The notes below the pieces were generated by a model that saw only the letters and a program-made list of their open reading frames with translations, was not told the DNA's origin and searched no databases. This document shows positions 17,077 to 24,724 of a stretch of 64,000 bases of DNA, in pieces. Numbering within the stretch: the stretch's first letter is position 1; the number at the start of each line of letters is the position of its first letter. A program made the translations under genes and the position numbers. The stretch covers positions 3,286,001 through 3,350,000 of the forward strand of contig OZ252008.1 of assembly GCA_965246995.1 (NCBI GenBank), written 5' to 3'. The stretch comes from VXRJ01 sp965246995 (GTDB lineage Bacteria; Acidobacteriota; Vicinamibacteria; Vicinamibacterales; UBA8438).

Positions 17077-19190
17077 AGATCCTGGTCTCGTGGCTGCGCG
17101 AGTTCGTGCCGGTCACGGTCTCGATCGATGAATTGGCGGACGCGCTCACCCGGCACGGTTTCGAGGTGGGGGCTGTCGAGCCGGCGCCTGCAGTCCCGGG
17201 CCGGCCGCCCGGCGACGCCGACGCGGTGCTGGATCTCGAGGTAACCACGAACCGGCCCGACTGCCTCAGCGTCGTCGGGATTGCGCGCGAGGTCTCGACG
17301 ATCTATGGGTTGCCGCTGACGCTGCCGGCGCTCGCGGATGGCAACGACGCGACCGGCGCGAACGCCGACCCGTTGCCCGTCACCATCGACCCCGAGGCAC
17401 TGGACCTCTGCCCCCGCTACGCCGCGTCGGTCGCGCAGGTGACCATCGGCCCCTCCCCCGCCTGGATGGCGGCGCGACTCGAAGCGGCGGAAGTCCGTCC
17501 GATCAACAACATCGTCGACATCACCAACTACGTCCTGATCGAGATGGGTCACCCGATGCACGCCTTCGATCTCGACCGTCTCGGCGGCGGCGCGCTGCGG
17601 ATTCGCCTCGCGCGCCCCGGCGAAACCGTCACCACGATCGACGGCGTCGAGCGGAAGCTGGCGGAAGACATGCTCGTGATTGCCGACGCCACCCGCCCGC
17701 AGGCCATCGCCGGCGTAATGGGAGGCGCCGATTCGGAGGTCACCGGCGCCACCCGGCGGGTCGCGTTCGAGAGCGCCTGGTTCAACCCCATCTCGGTGCG
17801 GCGGACCGGCCGGCGCCTGGGCCTCTCCACCGAGGCGTCGTACCGGTTCGAGCGGGGCGCCGACATCACCGCACCGGCCCGTGCGATGCGGCGTGCGCAG
17901 GTGTTGCTGACCCAGCTCGGCGCGGGCACGCCGGAAGGGCCCATCGTCGACCGCTACCCTGCCCCGCGCGCGCGGCCGGTCGTCACGCTCCGCCACGCGC
18001 GGGTCGGCCGCGTGCTCGGCTTCGAGGTGGATCCGGCGTTCGTCCCCGCCGCGCTAGGACGGCTCGGCTTCGAGGTGGATCCGGCGACGACGGGGGGTGA
18101 CGGCGATCCCTGGCGCGTGACCGTCCCCGGCCACCGGGTAGACGTCAGGCGCGAGATCGATCTGATCGAGGAAGTGGCCCGGCACCACGGCTACGACCGG
18201 ATGCCCTCGACCTTCCCGGCGATGACGCATCCGCCGGCGCCGGAGAGCGACGGGCTGGTGCAGCAGCGCCTCGCGCGGCGGATCCTGACGGGAAGCGGCT
18301 GTTCCGAGGCGGTTACCTACGGCTTCATCGAGGAGTCCGCGGCCCGGCCCTTCGTCGACCGCGCGGAAGAGGTCGTTCGCATCGCCAATCCGCTCTCGGA
18401 GCACTTCGCCGTTCTGCGGCCGTCGCTCCTGCCCGGCCTCATCGGCGCGCTTGTCTACAACCGCCACCGCGAACATCACAACATCCGGCTGTTCGAGATC
18501 GGCCACCGGTTCACGGCGGGGGGCGGCGAAGGGCGCAGTGTCGCCATCGCGCTGACCGGCGCCGGCATCGCCGAGCATTGGAGCGGCGGCGAACGCGCGT
18601 CCGACTTCTTCGATCTGACCGGCGTCGTCCGCCGCCTCTGCGACGCGTTCGGCGTTGCGGCGAGCTTCGAACCGGTGAAGCAGTCGACCCTCGTGCCGGG
18701 ACGCGCCGCTACCGTGCATGCGCCGGCCCCGGCAGGGCCGGCCGCCCCGCTGCCGCTCGGCACGGTGGGGCAACTGGCGTTCGACATCGCCGAAGCCCGC
18801 GGCATCCATCGCGCCGGGGCCGAAGCGGTCTGGGTGGCGGAACTCGATCTCGACGCCCTCGCCGCCGCCGGCGCCGATCGCCGCCGGATGACGGCGGCGC
18901 CGCTTCCCCGCCACCCGTCCAGCGTGCGCGATTTGGCCGTCGTCCTCGATGTTGCCTTGCCCGCCGCTGCGGTTCGTGGCACCATTCGTTCGGCCGCACC
19001 CGAAACCCTGCTGGATGTGCACGAATTCGATCGATACGAAGGCGCCGGCATACCTAAAGGGCGCATCAGCCTCGCGTTCCGGCTGACGTTCCGGGCCGCG
19101 GATCGGACACTGACCGACGCGGAAGTGAAGCAGGCGATGGATTCGATCATCCGCGCCCTCCAGACGGCGCATCAGGCTAGTTTGCGATAA
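17073..19190 (+). CDS. pheT: Phenylalanyl-tRNA synthetase beta subunit, short form
   Basis: 705 residues from a GTG that overlaps the pheS stop (GTGA). Present are the N-terminal B1 region (MKILVSWLREFVPVTVSIDE), the B3/B4 editing domain, B5 (ARVGRVLGFEVDPAFVPAAL and repeat), the catalytic-like core and the C-terminal ferredoxin-fold anticodon-binding domain (PRHPSSVRDLAVVLDVALPA). Compared with about 795 residues in E. coli, the block missing is the EMAP-II/tRNA-binding OB domain normally found after residue 40: the sequence passes from FEVGAVEPAP straight to VLDLEVTTNRPDCLSVVGIA. The short form is probably functional. Confidence 0.93.
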   Translation: MKILVSWLREFVPVTVSIDELADALTRHGFEVGAVEPAPAVPGRPPGDADAVLDLEVTTNRPDCLSVVGIAREVSTIYGLPLTLPALADGNDATGANADPLPVTIDPEALDLCPRYAASVAQVTIGPSPAWMAARLEAAEVRPINNIVDITNYVLIEMGHPMHAFDLDRLGGGALRIRLARPGETVTTIDGVERKLAEDMLVIADATRPQAIAGVMGGADSEVTGATRRVAFESAWFNPISVRRTGRRLGLSTEASYRFERGADITAPARAMRRAQVLLTQLGAGTPEGPIVDRYPAPRARPVVTLRHARVGRVLGFEVDPAFVPAALGRLGFEVDPATTGGDGDPWRVTVPGHRVDVRREIDLIEEVARHHGYDRMPSTFPAMTHPPAPESDGLVQQRLARRILTGSGCSEAVTYGFIEESAARPFVDRAEEVVRIANPLSEHFAVLRPSLLPGLIGALVYNRHREHHNIRLFEIGHRFTAGGGEGRSVAIALTGAGIAEHWSGGERASDFFDLTGVVRRLCDAFGVAASFEPVKQSTLVPGRAATVHAPAPAGPAAPLPLGTVGQLAFDIAEARGIHRAGAEAVWVAELDLDALAAAGADRRRMTAAPLPRHPSSVRDLAVVLDVALPAAAVRGTIRSAAPETLLDVHEFDRYEGAGIPKGRISLAFRLTFRAADRTLTDAEVKQAMDSIIRALQTAHQASLR

Positions 19191-19212
19191 CCAGCAAGGA
19201 GTACCAGCCGCC

Positions 19213-19524
19213 ATGGACCCCACCGTTGCCACCGTCGGCACTGCCCCGGTTGACGTCGCCTCCCGGGACACCGGAAGTTCCGGCGTCACGGCCATCGAGC
19301 GACTTGCCGACAAGGTCTCGGCCCTCGTCGAACTGCTCGATACAACCCGCCATCAGCTCGCCAACGCAACGCAGGAAAACGAGCAGTTGAGGCGGGAGTT
19401 GGACGATCAGGGCGCGACCGCGCAGCAGGACCGCGAGGAACTGCGGACGCTCCGGGCAGAGCGCGAGCAGTTGCAGACCCGGGTGGCTGCGATGCTCGAT
19501 CAGCTCGAGGAAATCGAACTCTAG
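19213..19524 (+). CDS. Small coiled-coil protein, ZapB-like
   Basis: 103 residues. After a low-complexity N-terminus, residues about 28-100 form one continuous heptad-rich coiled coil (ERLADKVSALVELLDTTRHQ, then ENEQLRRELDDQ). Length, composition and position between pheT and zapA match the ZapB-like proteins many bacteria keep next to zapA, where they help organise the FtsZ ring. No sequence signature proves the function. It is 22 bases after pheT and 19 before the probable zapA start. Confidence 0.6.
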   Translation: MDPTVATVGTAPVDVASRDTGSSGVTAIERLADKVSALVELLDTTRHQLANATQENEQLRRELDDQGATAQQDREELRTLRAEREQLQTRVAAMLDQLEEIEL

Positions 19525-19543
19525 CTGATTGCGACGGACGCTC

Positions 19544-19879
19544 GTGAACGATCCGACGCCGCGCCACAACACGGTGACGGTCAAGATCCTGGACCGGACG
19601 TACCCGGTGCGCAGCGGGCTCGACCGGGCGGAGTTGCAGCGGCTCGCCGCCTATGTCCAGCAGAAGATGCGCACGGTCTCGACCCAGGCGCCCCACGGCG
19701 ACCTGGTGCGCGTAGCGGTGCTCGCCGCCCTCAATATCGCCGACGACTATTTCCGCTGCCGGGAGCGCAGGACCGACGGCGACCAGGAGATCCGCGAACG
19801 GACGGCCGCGATCGAGGCGATTGTCGACCGTGCGATCGATGTAGGATCCCCGGCCGAAGACGAGCCCACGGACCGCTGA
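19544..19879 (+). CDS. zapA: Cell division protein ZapA
   Basis: About 111 residues from a GTG at 19544; a TTG at 19529 in the same frame would add five. VTVKILDRTYPVRSGLD is the ZapA N-terminal fold, LQRLAAYVQQKMRTVS the conserved helix and VAVLAALNIADDYFRCRER the dimerising helix. ZapA crosslinks FtsZ filaments at the division site. The location after a ZapB-like gene and before a structured RNA and rny is a recurring arrangement in bacteria. Confidence 0.88.
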   Translation: MNDPTPRHNTVTVKILDRTYPVRSGLDRAELQRLAAYVQQKMRTVSTQAPHGDLVRVAVLAALNIADDYFRCRERRTDGDQEIRERTAAIEAIVDRAIDVGSPAEDEPTDR

Positions 19880-19904
19880 CGCGGCTGCTTGCAAGCGCCG
19901 TCCG

Positions 19905-20145
19905 CGCGGTCTAAGATGCCTCTCAGTAACAGACGGTACGCGTGTCGGACGCGTTGCTGGCCGCAGGGGCGGCGGCGTGAATCCTGAGAGTGAGTTCCCT
20001 GCAGTACGCGTGATGGTCGGAGGCTCGTTTGAGCCATTGTTGAATCGAAAGCGAATCGCGACGCGTCGCCGTGTGCAAGCCTCCGCGCGAGGAAGCCTGA
20101 GAGGCGGCGTTTGATGACAGCGGTTCCACCTGCGAAAGCAGGTTC
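19905..20145 (+). ncRNA. Structured RNA candidate, possibly 6S RNA (ssrS)
   Basis: The 350-base gap between zapA and rny has no convincing gene on either strand but shows long-range pairing. GCCTCTCAG (19918-19926) is perfectly complementary to CTGAGAGGC (20097-20105), enclosing about 170 bases with further short helices. It is followed by a GNRA hairpin ACCTGC-GAAA-GCAGGT (20128-20143). In many bacteria 6S RNA, which mimics an open promoter to sequester sigma-70 polymerase, is encoded right after zapA. The size (about 190-230 nt), long closing stem and location fit. I could not confirm the promoter-mimic bulge. Confidence 0.45.
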
Positions 20146-20154
20146 ATACGACCT

Positions 20155-20180
20155 CCCCACACGGTAATCGCGGGGTTTTT
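20155..20180 (+). terminator. Possible Rho-independent terminator after the RNA candidate
   Basis: CCCC (20155-20158) can pair with GGGG (20172-20175) around an imperfect stem, directly followed by TTTTT (20176-20180). The inner part of the stem has mismatches, so this is tentative. Confidence 0.35.
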
Positions 20181-20228
20181 CGTTCGGCTCAGGTTCCGGA
20201 ACGCGCGCCGGGTTACGGGGGGGGGCGC

Positions 20229-21824
20229 GTGGTGGAATTCGGTCCGATAGTGGCGGGAGGCGTTGCGGCCGCCGCGGTCGGTCTAGTCATACTCTTCTTC
20301 TGGGTCTCCACCCGTCGCCGCATCGCCGCCGAGACGGTCGATCGCGCGCAGGCGGAAGCTGAACGCCTCCTCGCTGACGCCCGGCGCGAGGCGGAGGCCC
20401 AGCACAAGGAAGCACTCTTCAGCGCCCGGGAACAGGCGCACGAACTCCGCCAGAAGGCGGAGGCGGACGACCAGGCGCGGCGGGCGGAACTCGCCACGCT
20501 CGAACGTGAACTGGCCAGCCGGCGTCGGGGCCTCGACGACCGCGACGCGGCGCTGGCCCGCGCCACCGAAGCGATCGAGACGCGCGAAACGGCCATGGCC
20601 GCGACCGATCGGGCCCTCGCGAAGCGCGAGGCGGCGGCCGAGACCGACGAGGCGCGCCGCCGGGAACTGGTCGCCGAGGCCCAGCGCGCGCTGCAGCAGG
20701 TTGCCGGCATGACCGCCGACGAAGCGAAGGCGTCGCTCCTGCACCAGCTCGAAACGGACGCCCGGCACGACGCCGCGCATCTCGTGAAGCGGCTGGAGCA
20801 CGAGGCGCGCGAGACCGCCGAGGCGAAAGCCAAGCAGATCATCACGCAGGCGATTCAGCGCAGCGCGCCCGACCACGCGATCGAGGCCACCGTCTCGGTG
20901 GTCGACCTGCCGAGCGACGATCTGAAGGGACGGATTATCGGGCGCGAGGGCCGTAACATCCGGGCGCTCGAGACCGCGACCGGCGTCGAACTGATCGTCG
21001 ACGATACGCCCGGCGCCATCATCCTCTCCTGCTTCGACCCCTTCCGCCGCGAGATCGCCCGGCAATCCATCGAACAATTGGTCGCCGATGGCCGGATCCA
21101 CCCGGCTCGGATAGAAGAAGTGGTCGAGAAGGTGCGCACCGAGATGGACGCGGCGACGCTGAAGGATGGCGAATCGGCGGCGTTCGAGCTGGGCATGCAC
21201 GACCTCCATCCCGAGTTGAGTCGGATGATGGGGCGGCTGAAGTACCGCACCAGCTACGGCCAGAACGTCCTGGCCCACTCGAAGGAGGTGGCGTACGTCG
21301 CTGGCGTGATGGCGCGCGAGGTGGGGCTCGACGCGAAAACCACCATCCGTGCCGCATTCCTGCACGACATCGGCAAGGCGATGGACCGCGAGCTGGATGG
21401 GACCCACCTACAGCTCGGGATCGACTTCCTCCGGAAACATGGCGAGACCGAGGCGGTGATCGACGCCATGGCGGCGCACCACATGGACATCGACTGGCCG
21501 TCGCTCGAGTCGATGATCGTGCAGGCAGCCGACGCGATCTCCGCCGCCCGTCCCGGCGCGCGCCGCGACATCCTGGAGTCCTACGTCAAGCGGATCGAGA
21601 AACTCGAGGGCATTGCCGACTCGTTCCAGGGCGTCTCGAAGGCGTTCGCACTGCAGGCGGGCCGCGAGATCCGGATCATGGTGCAGAGCGAGCAGATTTC
21701 CGACGAGGATGCCGTCTGGCTGTCCCGTGACATCGCCAAGCGGATCGAGAACGAGCTGCAGTACCCGGGCCAGATCAAGGTGACCGTGATCCGCGAAACA
21801 CGCTCCGTCGAGTACGCGAAGTAG
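20229..21824 (+). CDS. rny: Ribonuclease Y
   Basis: 531 residues from a GTG (a second GTG follows at once). An N-terminal membrane anchor (about 5-25), a long charged coiled coil (about 30-200), a KH RNA-binding domain (IIGREGRNIRALE) and an HD nuclease domain with HDIGKAMD (His379-Asp380) and AAHHMDID. The C-terminus QYPGQIKVTVIRETRSVEYAK is the family ending. RNase Y is a membrane-associated endoribonuclease that starts mRNA decay. Four bases of low-complexity G sit just upstream of the start, so the ribosome-binding site is not clear. Confidence 0.95.
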   Translation: MVEFGPIVAGGVAAAAVGLVILFFWVSTRRRIAAETVDRAQAEAERLLADARREAEAQHKEALFSAREQAHELRQKAEADDQARRAELATLERELASRRRGLDDRDAALARATEAIETRETAMAATDRALAKREAAAETDEARRRELVAEAQRALQQVAGMTADEAKASLLHQLETDARHDAAHLVKRLEHEARETAEAKAKQIITQAIQRSAPDHAIEATVSVVDLPSDDLKGRIIGREGRNIRALETATGVELIVDDTPGAIILSCFDPFRREIARQSIEQLVADGRIHPARIEEVVEKVRTEMDAATLKDGESAAFELGMHDLHPELSRMMGRLKYRTSYGQNVLAHSKEVAYVAGVMAREVGLDAKTTIRAAFLHDIGKAMDRELDGTHLQLGIDFLRKHGETEAVIDAMAAHHMDIDWPSLESMIVQAADAISAARPGARRDILESYVKRIEKLEGIADSFQGVSKAFALQAGREIRIMVQSEQISDEDAVWLSRDIAKRIENELQYPGQIKVTVIRETRSVEYAK

Positions 21825-21836
21825 GCGGCGCCAGGC

Positions 21837-22859
21837 GTGAAGACCGACACCGTTGCTGCTCGGGGCGAACACGCCGTCATCGAGCGGATCCGGGCGCGCG
21901 TGGGATTGCCGCCCGCGGGTGTGGTGGTCGGCATCGGCGACGACGCGGCTGTCGTTGAACCGGACCGCGGCGCCCTCACCGTCACCACCACCGACACGCT
22001 CGTCGAGGGAATCCACTTCGACCGGGCGTTCGGATCGCCCGCCGACGCCGGCCACAAGGCGCTCGCCGTCAACCTGAGCGATCTCGCGGCGATGGGCGCC
22101 GCGCCGCGCGCCGTGCTCCTCGCCCTGTCGCTCCCGGGCGATTGCCCGATTGGCGACATCGACACCCTCGTGGACGGCTTCCTCGCGCTTGCCGCCCGCC
22201 ACCGGACGCCGCTCGTCGGCGGCGACGTCACCGCATCCCCCGGCCCAATCGTCATCGGCGTGACCGCCATCGGGAGCGCCAAGCGGCGGCGTATCCTCAC
22301 GCGCGGCGCGGCCCGCACAGGGGACGTCGTCTGGGTCAGCGGAACCGTCGGCACCGCCGCGGCCGGGCTCGACGCGTTGCGGGCCGGCGCGGCGGACGCG
22401 GCCCGGCTCGAGACCTGCGTCACACGGTGCCGGCGACCGGAGCCGCGGGTTGCACTCGGTGTAGCGCTCGGCCGGAACCGGGCCGCGCACGCCTGCGTCG
22501 ACCTGAGCGACGGCCTGGCCGACGCAGTCCGGCAGATCGCCACCGCCAGCGGCTGCGGCATCCGGATCGATGCCGAGTCGCTGCCGATCCATCCCGAGGC
22601 CCGCGCCTGGTTCGAGGCCGCGGGAGAGGATCCCGTGCTCGCCGCACTGGCGGGGGGAGACGACTACGAACTGGCCTTCACGACGCCGCCCCGCCTGACC
22701 GGCCGGCTCCGCCATGTCCGGCGGCAGATCGGCGATCTGGCGCTGACCCCGATCGGCGTGGTGACGAAGGAACCGGACGTGCGGCTCCGCCGCGGCGGCC
22801 ACGAAGAGCCGCTTCCCGCCGGCTTCGTGCACTTCGGCGCGGTTCCGGCCGCGCCGTAG
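21837..22859 (+). CDS. thiL: Thiamine-monophosphate kinase
   Basis: 340 residues from GTG at 21837. The PurM-like fold is shown by VVGIGDDAAVVEP, TTTDTLVEGIHFD, HKALAVNLSDLAAMGAAP and LVGGDVTASPGPIVIGVTAI. ACVDLSDGLADAVRQIA and LAGGDDYELAFT complete the ATP/Mg site. It phosphorylates thiamine phosphate to thiamine diphosphate. It is 12 bases after rny on the same strand and convergent with the ABC exporter genes. Confidence 0.94.
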   Translation: MKTDTVAARGEHAVIERIRARVGLPPAGVVVGIGDDAAVVEPDRGALTVTTTDTLVEGIHFDRAFGSPADAGHKALAVNLSDLAAMGAAPRAVLLALSLPGDCPIGDIDTLVDGFLALAARHRTPLVGGDVTASPGPIVIGVTAIGSAKRRRILTRGAARTGDVVWVSGTVGTAAAGLDALRAGAADAARLETCVTRCRRPEPRVALGVALGRNRAAHACVDLSDGLADAVRQIATASGCGIRIDAESLPIHPEARAWFEAAGEDPVLAALAGGDDYELAFTTPPRLTGRLRHVRRQIGDLALTPIGVVTKEPDVRLRRGGHEEPLPAGFVHFGAVPAAP

Positions 22860-22876
22860 GCGGCTCGACGGGCGGA

Positions 22877-24724
22877 TCAGACGACCGTCTGCGGCGACGC
22901 CACCGGCTCCGGCGCCGCTGCCGCGGTCTCCCCGAGCGGCTCCTGATCCTGGTACTGCAACTGGTACAGCGTGTGGTACAGGCCGCGCTGGCCGAGCAGT
23001 TCCTGGTGGGTTCCTGCCTCGCGCAGCTCCCCCTTGTGGAAGAGCAGGATCCGGTCCATGTCCTGCACCGTCGACAGCCGGTGCGCGATGGCGATGGTGG
23101 TCCGCCCCGCCATCAGGACGCCGAGCGCGTCCCGGATCAGGCGTTCCGTGTCCGTATCGACGCTGGAGGTCGCTTCGTCGAGCAGCAGGACCTCGGGAGC
23201 GAAGGCAAGCGCCCGGGCGAACGACAGCAGTTGCCGCTGGCCGGTCGAGAGCGTCGCCCCCCGTTCCGCCACCGCGCTGTCGAGGCCGTCCGGCAGCCGG
23301 TCGATGAACCGGTCGGCATGCACGCTCGCCGCCGCCGCACGCACCTCCGCGTCGCCGATCTCGTCGTGGCCGAGCCGGATGTTCTCGCGGACGCTGCCGG
23401 AGAACAGATGGACATCCTGCAGCACCAGGCCGAAGCGCCGCCGCAACTCGGGCAGCGGCAGATCCCGGATGTCGACCCCGTCGATCGTGATCCGGCCGCG
23501 GTTGACGTCGTAGAAGCGCATCAGCAGGTTGATCAGCGTCGTCTTGCCCGCCCCGGTCGCGCCGACAACACCCACCCGCGCACCGGGCGGGACGTCGAAC
23601 GACACGTCGCGGAGGACGTAGTCGTCCTCCCGGTAGGCGAACCAGACTCCTTCGAAACGGATATGGCCGCCGCCCGCTGACGCGGCCGCGTCAGCGGGAG
23701 CCATCCCGGCCGTTGCCGCCGGCGGCGAGGTCATGGCAACCGGTGTATCGAGCAGGCCGAAGATCCGCTCCGACGACGCCATCGCCGACTGCATCACGTT
23801 GAACTTCTCCGACAGGTCGCTGATCGGCCGGAAGAACTGCTGTGCATAGCCCATGAACGCGATGAGCGACCCGAGCGTGACCGTCTCCTGCAGGGCGCGC
23901 CCGCCGCCGTACCAGACGATCAGGCCGGTCGCGACTGCGCCGAGCAGCTCGACGGCGGGATAGAAGGTGGCGTAGTAGAAGATCGAGTCGACGTTGGCGT
24001 CGCGGTGCGACCGGTTGATGCGCCGGAACTGCGCGAAGTTGCGGCGCTCGCGCCGGAACACCTGCACCGTCGCCATCCCGGAAATGTTCTCCTGCAGGAA
24101 GGCGTTGATCCGCGCGATCCAGGTCCGCACTTCCCGGTACGACGCGCGTGCGTTGGTCCGGAACCAGTGGGTGATGGCGGCGATCAGCGGCAGCACCGCG
24201 AAGGTGACCAGGGCGAGCCGCCAGTCGAGCACCAGCAGCAGCACCATGATGCCGGCCAGCATCACGATATCGCGGACGACGACCACTACCCCGGCCGCGA
24301 ACAGGTCGTTCAATGCGTCGACGTCGGTCGTCACGCGCGTCATTAGCCGGCCCACCGGGTTCCGGTCGTAGAACCCGACGTCGAGCCGCTGCAGATGGCC
24401 GTAGATCTCCATCCGGAGGTCGTACATGATCCGCTGCCCCATCATCTGCAGCGTCATGACTTCGATGTAGCCGAGGACGAACGAGCCGAGCAGAACGCCG
24501 AGGAATACCAGGACGATCTGCCCCAGGCCGTCGAGGTTCCCGGTGGCGATGTGGTTGTCGATGACCAGCTTGGTCAGCCAGGGCGGCGCGAGTTGCAGAA
24601 CCGACCCCGCCGCGATGGTGGCGAGGGCGAGGACGACCGAACGCCGGTGCGGCCACAGATACGTGAGGAGCCGCCGCATCAGGCGGGCGTCGTATGCCTT
24701 GCCGAGCACTTCCGGTTCGTGCAT
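22877..24724 (-). CDS. ABC exporter half-transporter (canonical Walker B partner)
   Basis: 615 residues: six-helix membrane domain (about 20-310) and a C-terminal ATPase. Walker A is GATGAGKTTL, the Q-loop VLQDVHLFS, the signature ATLSTGQRQLLSFARALAF and Walker B VLLLDEATSSVD with the catalytic Glu. The signature has Ser-Thr-Gly in place of Ser-Gly-Gly. It directly follows its partner gene with no intervening base and probably forms a heterodimer with it. The substrate of this MsbA/LmrCD-like exporter is unknown; lipids or drugs are usual. Confidence 0.9.
   Translation of the reverse strand: MHEPEVLGKAYDARLMRRLLTYLWPHRRSVVLALATIAAGSVLQLAPPWLTKLVIDNHIATGNLDGLGQIVLVFLGVLLGSFVLGYIEVMTLQMMGQRIMYDLRMEIYGHLQRLDVGFYDRNPVGRLMTRVTTDVDALNDLFAAGVVVVVRDIVMLAGIMVLLLVLDWRLALVTFAVLPLIAAITHWFRTNARASYREVRTWIARINAFLQENISGMATVQVFRRERRNFAQFRRINRSHRDANVDSIFYYATFYPAVELLGAVATGLIVWYGGGRALQETVTLGSLIAFMGYAQQFFRPISDLSEKFNVMQSAMASSERIFGLLDTPVAMTSPPAATAGMAPADAAASAGGGHIRFEGVWFAYREDDYVLRDVSFDVPPGARVGVVGATGAGKTTLINLLMRFYDVNRGRITIDGVDIRDLPLPELRRRFGLVLQDVHLFSGSVRENIRLGHDEIGDAEVRAAAASVHADRFIDRLPDGLDSAVAERGATLSTGQRQLLSFARALAFAPEVLLLDEATSSVDTDTERLIRDALGVLMAGRTTIAIAHRLSTVQDMDRILLFHKGELREAGTHQELLGQRGLYHTLYQLQYQDQEPLGETAAAAPEPVASPQTVV

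Noticed and set aside
19911..20145. RNase P RNA or SRP RNA in the zapA-rny gap
   Set aside because: None of the conserved core sequences of either RNA (for example the GAGGAAAGTCC or GGAAGGGAGCA types) is present.
22142..23680. 512-codon plus frame over thiL and the ABC exporter gene
   Set aside because: Arg/Pro-rich and overlaps two real genes on both strands.
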